NCBI GenBank assembly: GCA_003233255.1
Contig: QILH01000085.1
Span: 1 to 12,475 of the forward strand
Direction: 5' to 3'
Length of the DNA: 12,475 nt
From: Gammaproteobacteria bacterium
GTDB taxonomy: Bacteria > Pseudomonadota > Gammaproteobacteria > UBA6429 > Thiohalophilaceae
Part shown: one piece after another, positions 1 through 7,671 of the stretch
Numbering within the stretch: the first letter of the stretch is position 1
Layout: every line of letters begins with the position of its first letter
Notes under the pieces: model-generated
Database searches by the model: none
Told to the model about the DNA's origin: nothing
The model's input: only the letters and a program-made list of their open reading frames with translations
Position numbers and translations under genes: made by a program

Positions 1-1375
1 CTAACAGCTTTAATATATTGGGGCGTGATACATCGCCGAAATAGACAGGAAGTGACTGATCATAGGCTTTTTGAACGGTGACCGGGTTATTATCAATGGC
101 GATATACGGAATTCCCCCTGCTTCCAGCACTTTTGCAATTTGTTCTCCAAAACGACCGAAGCCCGCAATTAACACGGTGTTTTTAGTTTTTGGTGCGTGC
201 TCAACATGCATTTTTTCTGGCACGGTTTGATCCATACTTTTTTGAGTTAAACGTAATGCGAGGTTAAACAGGAGAGGGGTAACGACCATGCTAATGACGA
301 TGGCGAGTAACAGAAGGCTGTGTTGTTCATTTGTTAATAATTGTTCCTTGCTGGCAAGCGCGAATAATACGAAGCCGAATTCACCGGATTGTGCAAGATA
401 AAAAGCAGAACGTAATGCGGTGATATGGCTGGCTTTAAAGAGTCTTGCTAGTGGATAAATAACCAGTATTTTGATGGCCAGCAAAACAAGTACGAATAAA
501 ATAATATGCAGCCCATCATCGGCGAGTAAGGTGATATCGATACTCATGCCAACCGACATGAAAAACAGACCTAATAATAATCCTCTAAAATGCTCTACGT
601 CGGCCGTGATTTGATGACGAAATTCCGAGCCCGACAACAACACACCGGCCAGGAAGGCGCCTAATGCCATCGATAAACCAACGGCATCCATTAACCAGCC
701 GGTACCGATAACGAGTAATACGGCGGTGGCGGTGAATACTTCCTGGTTACCCGACGCGGCGATATGTCGTAGCATTGGTTTTACTGCATAGCGGCCGACG
801 ATGATTACTGATGATAATGCGCCTATGCCGATTATGAGCCCCAGGCTAACATCTTTACTTACATGCCCGGAATGAGGAGCAAAGGCACTGACCATTAATA
901 ACAATGGAACCACGGCGATGTCCTGAAACAGCAGGACTCCGAAAGATAAACGGCCTTCTTTAGTCTGAAGGGTTCCTCGTTCGGTAAGGATTTGCAGGAC
1001 GAATGCCGTTGAGGAGAGCGCAAGTCCAAAACCTATTATAATGCTTGCGCGGGAACTTATACCAAAGCTGTAGGCAACGAGGCTTAATGCTATGCCAGTA
1101 AGGACAACCTGCAGCAGCCCCATGCCAAAGACCTGATGGCGCATAGTCCATAGCCGTTGTGGTTTTAGTTCCAGACCGATAACGAACAATAAAAATACGA
1201 CACCCAGTTCACCAATATGCAGCACATCCTCAACGTTCTGAACCAGGGCAAGGACATAGGGTCCAACGATCAAGCCGGCAGCGAGATAGCCCAGAACCGA
1301 GCTTAGGCCAAGGCGCTGGAAAATGGGTACGATAACAATGGCCGCTACCAGTAAAAATAAAATATCAACTAACAT
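1..1375 (-). CDS. KefB/KefC-type glutathione-gated K+/H+ antiporter (CPA2 family), 3' end cut off by window edge
   Basis: Inner-membrane potassium efflux antiporter. I read 458 codons from the ATG at 1375 to the left edge with no stop; E. coli KefC is about 620 residues, so roughly 160 are outside the window. The start of the protein closely follows KefC (RLGLSSVLGYLAAG, GLELKPQRLW, LALSSTA). The transport-site block FQDIAVVP carries the conserved Asp at residue 152. About a dozen membrane segments run to residue ~375. Then a Rossmann RCK/KTN domain begins with VLIAGFGRFG (401-410), where KefC binds nucleotide and glutathione. The stretch 250-280 (SEFRHQITAD, then FRGLLLGLFFMSVGMSID) matches the KefC regulatory loop. 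No kefF/kefG-like partner is visible upstream. The Shine-Dalgarno is weak (GGG about ten bases upstream). The family call is secure; KefB versus KefC cannot be decided. Confidence 0.93.
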   Translation of the reverse strand, partial: MLVDILFLLVAAIVIVPIFQRLGLSSVLGYLAAGLIVGPYVLALVQNVEDVLHIGELGVVFLLFVIGLELKPQRLWTMRHQVFGMGLLQVVLTGIALSLVAYSFGISSRASIIIGFGLALSSTAFVLQILTERGTLQTKEGRLSFGVLLFQDIAVVPLLLMVSAFAPHSGHVSKDVSLGLIIGIGALSSVIIVGRYAVKPMLRHIAASGNQEVFTATAVLLVIGTGWLMDAVGLSMALGAFLAGVLLSGSEFRHQITADVEHFRGLLLGLFFMSVGMSIDITLLADDGLHIILFVLVLLAIKILVIYPLARLFKASHITALRSAFYLAQSGEFGFVLFALASKEQLLTNEQHSLLLLAIVISMVVTPLLFNLALRLTQKSMDQTVPEKMHVEHAPKTKNTVLIAGFGRFGEQIAKVLEAGGIPYIAIDNNPVTVQKAYDQSLPVYFGDVSRPNILKLL

Positions 1376-1411
1376 GTATCAGAGCCCATCGGGATGCGTT
1401 TCTGGAATTAA

Positions 1412-1417
1412 ATTATA
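1412..1417 (-). promoter_or_regulatory. candidate -10 box for the Kef-like gene
   Basis: Reading the minus strand, a perfect TATAAT lies 36 bases before the ATG at 1375. No good TTGACA-like -35 sits 16-18 bases further upstream, so this is a weak call based on the -10 match and position alone. Confidence 0.3.
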
Positions 1418-1499
1418 CGTAAATTTGCCAAATGAGTCTCTCTTTAGCGCCATTAAGTTGTTGGGCGATTGTTGAAAGTTGAGCAGATTGGCTGAATGA

Positions 1500-1528
1500 T
1501 TGCCACATAGGTTGTATAGTAGTATTAC
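1500..1528 (+). promoter_or_regulatory. candidate sigma70 promoter for the hydrolase gene
   Basis: TTGCCA (1500-1505, five of six matches to the -35 consensus) is separated by 17 bases from TATTAC (1523-1528, four of six). An overlapping TATAGT at 1515-1520 is an alternative -10 without a well-spaced -35. The start codon is at 1550, preceded by AAAGGA at 1535-1540, which gives a very short leader. Confidence 0.3.
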
Positions 1529-1549
1529 GATATTAAAGGATATTTTGTT

Positions 1550-2995
1550 ATGTTAAAAGGCTCGCTCATTTTTACCCTGATATTATGGTCTTTGACCTCG
1601 TCTCTTTACGCGGGCAATGATTATTCGGAGTATTTTATTGATGAACCGGTTTTCGGCGGTAAAAGTCGAATTATTGAAGCCGGTCGAGACAATAAAGAGC
1701 TGATTGTTCTAGTGCATGGTCTGGGTGATCGAGCTGCGGGAACCTGGAATAAAATCATTCCACAATTATCAACTCGTTATCATGTGCTCACTTTTGATTT
1801 ACCCGGCTTTGGACAATCTTCAAAATCGAATCAACTTTATTCTCCCGATAACTACGTGGCTTTTATTCAGTATGTTGTGCGGCAATCAGGCCATGAGACT
1901 TTTTTATTAGTCGGGCATTCGATGGGAGGCAATATCGCCCTGCGCTATGCGGTTACTTATCCACATAAAGTCAAACGCTTAATGCTTGTCGATACTGCGG
2001 GGATATTACATCGGATTACCTTTGCAAATTATCTGGCGCATTTTGGGATTAAATTGTTACCCGAATTGAGTCCCCAACAGGGTGCAGGAATACGTTCACT
2101 GGCTGGAGCACTACTGGGTGAGTTAGCTCGACGACATAACTTTTTAGAATCTGGAGAAAAAATGGTTCTAAATGATCCGTTTTTACGCCAAAAAATATTT
2201 GGCGGTAACCCCTCCGCCATTGCGGCCTATGCGATGAGTATGACCGATTTTTCCGATAGCTTAAGTTCAATAAAAATTCCGACGCTGATTGTGTGGGGCG
2301 AAAACGATGATGTCACTCCAATACGCATTGCTCGCGTGCTTGCAACTAACCTGAAGAATTCAGGTTTGGTCATTATTGGTAACGCGGGACACGTACCAAT
2401 GGCGGATAAGCCAGAGGAATTTAACTGGTGGTTAACGAAGTTTGTATTGACTAGCGATGTGGAATTCAATCAGGTTCTTTTTGAACAACGATATAAAATC
2501 GATACCCAGACACCCATTAATAGCAAACGAATTGCGAGTTGCAAAAACAATTCACAAACATTATTTCGTGGTGAATACCGGTTGATTACGATCGATAACT
2601 GTCGTGGTGTTGAGATTGATTCAGCCCGAATTCAAAGTCTGACGATTCGCAATAGTCAGGTTACGATGAACAATTGTTATCTTAATAGCCCGGGTAAGGC
2701 TATGCTGGCAATCAATTCTGATATCCAGATGAATGGTTGTCTGATAGTCGGGCAGCCAGCCATCGAATTCAGAAAAACACCGATGGATATCGCCGGTTCA
2801 TGGTTGAGATCGGAAGGGACGGCATTAAAGAATGCCGATGAACCGCCTAAAGAGAAACGCCCTCGCCCAGGGCCGATTCCGGGGTTTGAAGAGAATGATA
2901 CGACGTTAATGTTTTCTGTTTCGCATTTGAATTCAAGATATTTTGATAAGATATTACATGGGCCGGTAAATTTTTTGCCTGAACAGGCCTGGTAA
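1550..2995 (+). CDS. exported alpha/beta hydrolase with a C-terminal beta-helix-like extension
   Basis: Probable periplasmic or extracellular esterase/lipase-type hydrolase of 481 residues. Residues 1-21 form a signal peptide (Lys3, hydrophobic core, likely cut after SLYA). The fold signatures are all present: oxyanion HG in LVHGLGD (54-60), nucleophile elbow GHSMGG with Ser124, acid Asp253 in WGENDDVTP and His281 in GNAGHVP, so the enzyme should be active. The hydrolase domain ends near residue 300, the normal family size. The remaining ~180 residues are not part of that family: 335-408 alternate short beta-strands with Asn/Cys turns (ITIDNC, LTIRNSQ, VTMNNC, IQMNGC), resembling rungs of a right-handed beta-helix, with Cys at 331, 351, 376 and 397. 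A proline-rich segment (432-445) and a 35-residue tail follow. Substrate unknown. The RBS AAAGGA is nine bases before the ATG. It is divergent from the Kef gene and ends in a shared terminator. Confidence 0.9.
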   Translation: MLKGSLIFTLILWSLTSSLYAGNDYSEYFIDEPVFGGKSRIIEAGRDNKELIVLVHGLGDRAAGTWNKIIPQLSTRYHVLTFDLPGFGQSSKSNQLYSPDNYVAFIQYVVRQSGHETFLLVGHSMGGNIALRYAVTYPHKVKRLMLVDTAGILHRITFANYLAHFGIKLLPELSPQQGAGIRSLAGALLGELARRHNFLESGEKMVLNDPFLRQKIFGGNPSAIAAYAMSMTDFSDSLSSIKIPTLIVWGENDDVTPIRIARVLATNLKNSGLVIIGNAGHVPMADKPEEFNWWLTKFVLTSDVEFNQVLFEQRYKIDTQTPINSKRIASCKNNSQTLFRGEYRLITIDNCRGVEIDSARIQSLTIRNSQVTMNNCYLNSPGKAMLAINSDIQMNGCLIVGQPAIEFRKTPMDIAGSWLRSEGTALKNADEPPKEKRPRPGPIPGFEENDTTLMFSVSHLNSRYFDKILHGPVNFLPEQAW

Positions 2996-3006
2996 AATTG
3001 TTATAA

Positions 3007-3034
3007 AACAAAGGCCGCTGACGCGGCCTTTGTT
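3007..3034. terminator. bidirectional rho-independent terminator between convergent genes
   Basis: A perfect 12-bp stem, AACAAAGGCCGC paired with GCGGCCTTTGTT, closes a TGAC loop (3019-3022). It starts 12 bases after the hydrolase stop codon and 19 bases beyond the stop of the convergent coiled-coil gene. On the minus strand the stem runs into TTTGTTTTAT, a good U-tract; on the plus strand the Us are mostly within the stem (TTTGTT), so it is probably stronger for the minus-strand gene. Confidence 0.88.
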
Positions 3035-3052
3035 AGTTGATACAGGTTCTTA

Positions 3053-4354
3053 TTAACGTGTAAAGGATCTTAATTCCATAACCGACATTTCATTCAAAGA
3101 ACCAACCGATAAGCGTTTTACTTCACCGATTCCTTCACAAAGCCAGGAGACTTGCTCGACCTTAGGGGTAAACGTAATGCTCGATGAGCTCATATTTAGC
3201 ATCTTCAAACAGTTTGTGAATGTCCCGGCCAAAACCGTAACCGATGGTTCTATCGACAGGATGGTATTTTTCTGAATGGTTGCCGACATCTGACTGTTGG
3301 TCGTCGAAAGAGCAAAACCAAAGGTTTTACCTACTTCCATCGAACTATTTAACATGTTGCCGCCAGGTGCTGGATAGGTGAAATTTATATTCGAACGTGT
3401 ATCCATATAAGACATGATCGAAAAATGCGTGGCGGTTAATCTATAACCGCTGTTAACGGTAGTACAGTCGCCCAGTAAACCGGTTGGCGTTTCACTGATG
3501 GTGATGTCCGACCCCGTTGCATCGTCAACTCGGGTGATCGTTTGATTTACCGTGTTACAGGCACCGTTGTTAATAAACCGAAAATCTTTTGTCGCGGCAT
3601 TCGGGATATACCGGGTGAAATCGATTGCCGGTGTTGCGGGTGGTTCAGCCGGAGGAGGGGGAGGGGGTGTTCCACCACCGCCACCACCACTTTCCAACGC
3701 GGTGATGCGGGCAGTGTTGTTGGCGACGTTGTCAGTATTTGCTTGAACCTGGGTACCTTGAACGTTCAAATCCGATTGTATCGTGCCGACCTGGCCGGTT
3801 AAGCTATCGACGTTGCCCTGCATGGCCTGACTGTTGGTGGTTAAATCGGTAACCGCTGTTGCGTTGGTCTGGATCAGAGTGGTCTGAGCCGCATTGGTGG
3901 TCGTGTTGTTTTGAATAAGAGTATCCTGTGCAGCATTCGCGGCGGCATTGGCCTGAATCTGAGTTGTCTGCATAGCATTAAGAGCCGTGTTGGCCTGTGC
4001 TTCAGCCGAGACACCGTTAATATTTCCCGTGTTCCCCTGAATTTGGGCAGCATTGCTACTGATATTATTTGTATTGGTTTGAACCTGTGTATTTAAATTT
4101 GAGATTGCGGTGGTATTGACTTGCACTTGTGGATCAGCACCGGGAGGAGTCGGAGTCGTACCGCCGCCGCCAACAGGTAAGTTATCAACCCGGGTTGTCA
4201 GTGATTGAATGTTTGCCGTGTTGGCATCGATTTGATTTTTAATCATCTTGATCTTGCCATACGCTTTTGATTTGTAGTCTTTTTTGGAATCATCGGCTAA
4301 GGCCAATGGTGAGCTAAGCCCCATTATAACTATTGCTATCATTGCTGTTTTCAT
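3053..4354 (-). CDS. exported coiled-coil repeat protein with Gly/Pro linker and four-cysteine C-terminal domain
   Basis: Unrecognised 433-residue exported protein. A signal peptide covers residues 1-20 (cut after ALALA). A single repeat (41-54) and a Gly/Thr/Pro linker (60-74) lead into ten contiguous 14-residue repeats (76-215), predicted to be coiled coil. A second linker of six Gly followed by TPPPPPP (223-235) joins a globular, beta-rich domain (about 244-433). That domain has Cys at 266, 297, 382 and 406, which could form two disulfides, and near its end the blocks VTVLAGTFTNCLK and WLCEGIGEVKR. These resemble the 'AGTF..C' and 'W..G.G.VK' blocks I recall from exported gammaproteobacterial proteins, but I cannot name the family. 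There is no YadA-type anchor and no lipobox. The start is well fixed by a strong TAAGGAGGA (4362-4370). A weak minus-strand promoter, TTGTTA/TATAAC with only 15 bases between, lies at 4470-4496. A structural or surface role is inferred. Confidence 0.85.
   Translation of the reverse strand: MKTAMIAIVIMGLSSPLALADDSKKDYKSKAYGKIKMIKNQIDANTANIQSLTTRVDNLPVGGGGTTPTPPGADPQVQVNTTAISNLNTQVQTNTNNISSNAAQIQGNTGNINGVSAEAQANTALNAMQTTQIQANAAANAAQDTLIQNNTTTNAAQTTLIQTNATAVTDLTTNSQAMQGNVDSLTGQVGTIQSDLNVQGTQVQANTDNVANNTARITALESGGGGGGTPPPPPPAEPPATPAIDFTRYIPNAATKDFRFINNGACNTVNQTITRVDDATGSDITISETPTGLLGDCTTVNSGYRLTATHFSIMSYMDTRSNINFTYPAPGGNMLNSSMEVGKTFGFALSTTNSQMSATIQKNTILSIEPSVTVLAGTFTNCLKMLNMSSSSITFTPKVEQVSWLCEGIGEVKRLSVGSLNEMSVMELRSFTR
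3710..4129 (-). repeat. ten tandem 42-bp units coding a 14-residue coiled-coil repeat
   Basis: Residues 76-215 of the protein divide without gaps into ten 14-residue units. Examples are QVQTNTNNISSNAA, QIQGNTGNINGVSA and LIQNNTTTNAAQTT. The consensus start is (Q/L)(I/V)QxN(T/A). An isolated eleventh unit (QIDANTANIQSLTT) is coded at 4193-4234. Units 8 and 9 are the most diverged. A 14-residue period is two heptads, with I/V at an a position and Asn in a core d position. The copies differ in DNA sequence, so this is an old protein-level repeat and not a recent tandem duplication. Confidence 0.85.
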
Positions 4355-4524
4355 TTCATCGTCCTCCTTAATTCTTGTGCTTATTTTATAGGGCTTTCAA
4401 AACTATTGCCTTGGGGGACGACAAATATACTGTGAACCAGTTCCGTTTTAGCGGCCGATACGGTTAATCGTTATACAATTTAACCATTTGTAACAAAGTT
4501 ATACGGAGAGAAACGTGTTACGGC

Positions 4525-7440
4525 TTAAGTGGCAATGATCACCCGTACCGCATCCAGTTGTGCGATGGTGGTGTCTAAACGAGTTTGGATATCAATTTTA
4601 AGTTGCTCAAAATAGTCTATTTCATCATCACGCACATTCGGATTTACCGCTTTGAGGGCAACCAGACGTTGAATCTCGAGACCGATCACCTCGCCAACAT
4701 GTTCATTGGCTTCGATAAGTATCGCGGGTGTCGACTTTTCTGCAAATTTGTCGCTGGCGGCGATCATTTTGCGCAGAGTGCTACCATGGGCATGAATAAC
4801 CTGAATAGCGGTTTCCAAATTAACGCGTTCCTGCATTTGATTGATGGCACTGTGGGACAACACATCGTGATAAAGCTTACCGGATTGATCCAGTACGATG
4901 CGAATGTTGTTTGCGGGCAGGTAACGGCTTGTATTCATGTTTGTACCGGAGTTTGATTCCATTAAATACAGACATTCGATTAATAACGTTCCGGCCGGAA
5001 TGGCGCGATTTTTAATGGTCACCAAAGTCGTGTTACCCAATTCATTCGACAGGATGTGATCAATCGCGGTTGTGGTCAGGGGATGTTCCCAACTGATAAA
5101 CTGCATGTCTTCATTGGCCAGCGCCATCTCACGATCATAGGTGATGGTCATGCCGTCTTCACTCAGGCCGGGTAAGCTGATATGCACATGATCACCCGGT
5201 GCAATAACGTAACTGTTTTGACTATGGGCGTCGATGTCGATACCAAAGTGATCGAATACCGTATCTAAAAAATGATTTAGCTCAAGTTCATTGGACTGTT
5301 TATGCGCCATATCAATCAGTCGATGGGCCTGTTCTTCTTTGAACGAACTCAGTTCAAGTAAACGGTCGCGGCCCTGTTGTAATGACTCGGATATTTTCTG
5401 ATAGAGTGCCTGGGTTGTCTCAATTAAACCCGGTAGATCTTCCAGTCCTTCATCTATTTGATGTAAGGCTTCCATTAAATTAGTCTGCAGCTGACTAAAG
5501 ACACTTTGCCCGGCGGTACAGGTATGTTCGAAGGCATTGAGCCCTTCGTGATACCAGTATTTCATAATCATCTGTGCGCTGTTGTCGAGGTAGGGCACGT
5601 GGATCTGGATGGTTTCCTTCTGGCCGATGCGATCTAAACGACCAATGCGTTGTTCAAGCAAGTCAGGGTTGAAAGGCAGGTCGAACAGGACTAAATGATG
5701 GGCAAACTGAAAGTTGCGTCCCTCACTGCCGATCTCGGAACAGATCAATACCTGTGATCCCTCTTCCTCATTGGCGAAAAACGCGGCGGCCCGATCGCGT
5801 TCGATAATGCTTAAACCTTCATGAAATACCGCCGCATGGATGCCTGATTTAGTTTGCAGGGTTTCGGCGATATCCAACGCGCTATCGGCACTGGCGGTAA
5901 TGACCAATACCTTTTGCGGTTTGAGTTCTTTTAATTTTTCGGTGAGCCAGCCGATGCGCGGGTCGATCTGAATCCAACTATCCTGAGACGCCTGTTTGAC
6001 CGATTCATACAATAACTCAGGGCTGAGCAGTAATTGTCCTTCGGTGATCGCCGCTTCCTGAAATAGAGTTAAACATTCGGCGTATTCTTTAGGTAACGGT
6101 AACGAATAGGAGTGGAGTTTACGTTCGGGGAAACCTTTGATGGCTGAACGCGTATTGCGGAATAAGACTCGCCCGGTGCCATGACGATCCAGTAAATGTT
6201 GTACCAGTTTCGACTGTGCCTTTTGTCTGGTTTTATCATCGGCGTCAGTATCTAGAATGCGTTCGAGTAGATCATGTTTATCGTCATTGGATAAGGTGGT
6301 TAGCAGGGTTTCGCGATTGTGTTTGCTCAGCGGAATGTCGCTTAGCAAGTTATCAATCGCCTCGGCAACTGGCTCATAATGTTTTTCTTCTTCAATGAAC
6401 TTGTCAAAATCTGGGAACCGATCCGGATCGAGCAGACGCAGGCGGGCAAAGTGGCCATTTTTTCCGAGCTGTTCGGGGGTGGCCGTTAATAATAAAATGC
6501 CTTTGGTATTTTGCGCTAATTGTTCGACACATTGATATTCATGACTCACATGCTCTGGCGACCATTCCAGATGATGGGCTTCGTCGACGATCAGCATATC
6601 CCATTCACCATCAACCGCATGTTGAAAATATTTCGAATGTTCGGTTAAAAAATTAAGCGAGCAGATAACCAGTTGTTCAGTCTGGAATGGGTTAATGCTT
6701 TCATCTTCTTCCTGGATTGCGGCGCAACGTGCCTCATCAAACAGACTGAAGAACAGATTAAAACGCCGCAGCATTTCAACCAGCCATTGATGGATCAGGG
6801 TCTCAGGCACGACGATCAGGATCCGTTGAGCCCGTTCGGTTAATAGTTGCTGGTGTAAGATTAAGCCAGCTTCAATGGTTTTACCCAGACCGACTTCGTC
6901 GGCGAGCAATACCCTGGGGGCATAGCGTTGCGCGACTTCATTGGCAATATATAGCTGGTGGGGTAGCAGGCTGGTGCGGGCCCCGATCAGGCCATACAGT
7001 TTGGATTGAGCTAAACGATTCTGAAATTGCCGGGTTTGTTGGCGTAAAACGAACCACTTGGGTTTGTCCAGTTGTCCGTTCAGCAGGCGGTCGCTGGGCC
7101 GACTCAATTGCATGAAGTTATCCAGCTGAGCTTCCTCGACTCGCAGCGGTTGTCCCTGCGGATCTCGCCCTATATATAAGAGAAGACCATCATGCTCTTC
7201 GACCTGCTCGATGGTGATGGTTTCTCCATCATGAGAACGAATAGAATCCCCCTCAGAAAAGCGCAGGCGGGTAAGCGGGGCAGTTAGTTTGGCGTAGGTA
7301 CGCGTTTCGCCGGTTGCCATGAACAGTATCTGTACACTGCGTTGATCCACACTCAGGACGGTGCCTAGCCCCATTTGTAATTCGGTATTACTGATCCAGC
7401 GTTGGCCGGGGATATATTCGTGCGTGTTCAAGGTAACCAT
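4525..7440 (-). CDS. rapA: RNA polymerase-associated SWI2/SNF2 ATPase RapA (HepA)
   Basis: RapA binds core RNA polymerase and uses ATP to recycle stalled or post-termination complexes. The protein (971 residues against 968 in E. coli) is collinear with E. coli RapA throughout. The N-terminal Tudor-like domains start at GQRWIS (12-17) and run to ~110. Helicase lobe 1 has Walker A in ADEVGLGKTIEAG (180-192), motif II DEAH (286-289) and motif III LLLTATPEQLG (316-326). Lobe 2 has VLFRNTR (425-431), AVFHEGLSIIERDRAAA (537-553), SEIGSEGRNFQF (568-579) and motif VI QRIGRLDRIGQ (597-607). The RapA-specific C-terminal region is also full length (GLSEDGMTITYDRE, QFISWEHPL, LKAVNPNVRDDEID). All catalytic motifs are intact. 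The start is uncertain: the only Shine-Dalgarno (AGCAGG) abuts this ATG, and a TTG at 7431 is better spaced. No strong terminator separates it from the coiled-coil gene 170 bases downstream. Confidence 0.98.
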   Translation of the reverse strand: MVTLNTHEYIPGQRWISNTELQMGLGTVLSVDQRSVQILFMATGETRTYAKLTAPLTRLRFSEGDSIRSHDGETITIEQVEEHDGLLLYIGRDPQGQPLRVEEAQLDNFMQLSRPSDRLLNGQLDKPKWFVLRQQTRQFQNRLAQSKLYGLIGARTSLLPHQLYIANEVAQRYAPRVLLADEVGLGKTIEAGLILHQQLLTERAQRILIVVPETLIHQWLVEMLRRFNLFFSLFDEARCAAIQEEDESINPFQTEQLVICSLNFLTEHSKYFQHAVDGEWDMLIVDEAHHLEWSPEHVSHEYQCVEQLAQNTKGILLLTATPEQLGKNGHFARLRLLDPDRFPDFDKFIEEEKHYEPVAEAIDNLLSDIPLSKHNRETLLTTLSNDDKHDLLERILDTDADDKTRQKAQSKLVQHLLDRHGTGRVLFRNTRSAIKGFPERKLHSYSLPLPKEYAECLTLFQEAAITEGQLLLSPELLYESVKQASQDSWIQIDPRIGWLTEKLKELKPQKVLVITASADSALDIAETLQTKSGIHAAVFHEGLSIIERDRAAAFFANEEEGSQVLICSEIGSEGRNFQFAHHLVLFDLPFNPDLLEQRIGRLDRIGQKETIQIHVPYLDNSAQMIMKYWYHEGLNAFEHTCTAGQSVFSQLQTNLMEALHQIDEGLEDLPGLIETTQALYQKISESLQQGRDRLLELSSFKEEQAHRLIDMAHKQSNELELNHFLDTVFDHFGIDIDAHSQNSYVIAPGDHVHISLPGLSEDGMTITYDREMALANEDMQFISWEHPLTTTAIDHILSNELGNTTLVTIKNRAIPAGTLLIECLYLMESNSGTNMNTSRYLPANNIRIVLDQSGKLYHDVLSHSAINQMQERVNLETAIQVIHAHGSTLRKMIAASDKFAEKSTPAILIEANEHVGEVIGLEIQRLVALKAVNPNVRDDEIDYFEQLKIDIQTRLDTTIAQLDAVRVIIAT

Positions 7441-7446
7441 CCTGCT
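7441..7446 (-). promoter_or_regulatory. ribosome binding site that argues for a TTG start of rapA
   Basis: AGCAGG on the minus strand touches the ATG at 7440 with no spacer, too close for normal initiation there. The in-frame TTG at 7431 has this site nine bases upstream. A TTG start would give a protein beginning MNTHEYIPGQRW, close in length to the N-termini I recall for Pseudomonas RapA. Confidence 0.5.
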
Positions 7447-7566
7447 TAAAATCGGGCGCTATAGTAGTTTATCTGAGATCAAAAATCTCGTTTTCTGGTA
7501 ATTTTGGTAAATATTGGCAGTATTTGATTGAGCCTAAGTTCTGAGATGCAAAACAGGGTGATCGTT

Positions 7567-7671
7567 ATGAAATTAAATATGATGTGTGTTTGTGGCGGGA
7601 ATGGAGCTTGCTGCTTATTTTGTGGTGGCCGCCCATTCTATAAAGAAACTCGTGATGCGTCATTTCACTGA
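7567..7671 (+). CDS. candidate 34-residue cysteine-rich small protein
   Basis: A short ORF opens with ATG at 7567 and ends at a TGA, immediately followed by a second TGA. It has a possible Shine-Dalgarno AGGGTG eight bases upstream. Five of its 34 residues are cysteine, clustered as CVCGGNGACCLFC (residues 7-19) and followed by GGRPFYKETRD. Such spacing could bind a metal, but I recognise no family. After the double stop the same frame stays open for 40 more codons, which could mean a decayed longer gene, or chance. It does not overlap rapA or the membrane protein gene. Existence as a real gene is uncertain. Confidence 0.25.
   Translation: MKLNMMCVCGGNGACCLFCGGRPFYKETRDASFH

Noticed and set aside
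960..1151. 63-codon minus-strand ORF within the antiporter gene
   Set aside because: It is in another frame of the same strand as the well-matched Kef-like protein and has no protein-like features of its own.
3710..4129. Regular repeats as a possible CRISPR array
   Set aside because: The period is 42 bases with no unique spacers, the units are diverged in DNA, and they are in frame within an exported protein; this is a coding repeat.
3053..4354. Trimeric autotransporter adhesin
   Set aside because: The stalk motif fits, but there is no YadA-type C-terminal membrane anchor and the C-terminus is a cysteine-containing soluble-looking domain.
4470..4504. Direct repeat GTTATAC (4470-4476 and 4498-4504) as a regulator site
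   Set aside because: Seven bases in AT-rich DNA with 21 bases between copies is easily due to chance, and nothing else supports it.
4585..4956. 123-codon plus-strand ORF inside rapA
   Set aside because: It is antisense to the conserved RapA C-terminus, which matches the family throughout; the ORF has no recognisable domain and no ribosome binding site of note.
7475..7489. GAGAT/ATCTC hairpin as a terminator
   Set aside because: Only a 5-bp weak stem, located upstream of both flanking genes where no terminator is expected, and followed by only four Ts.
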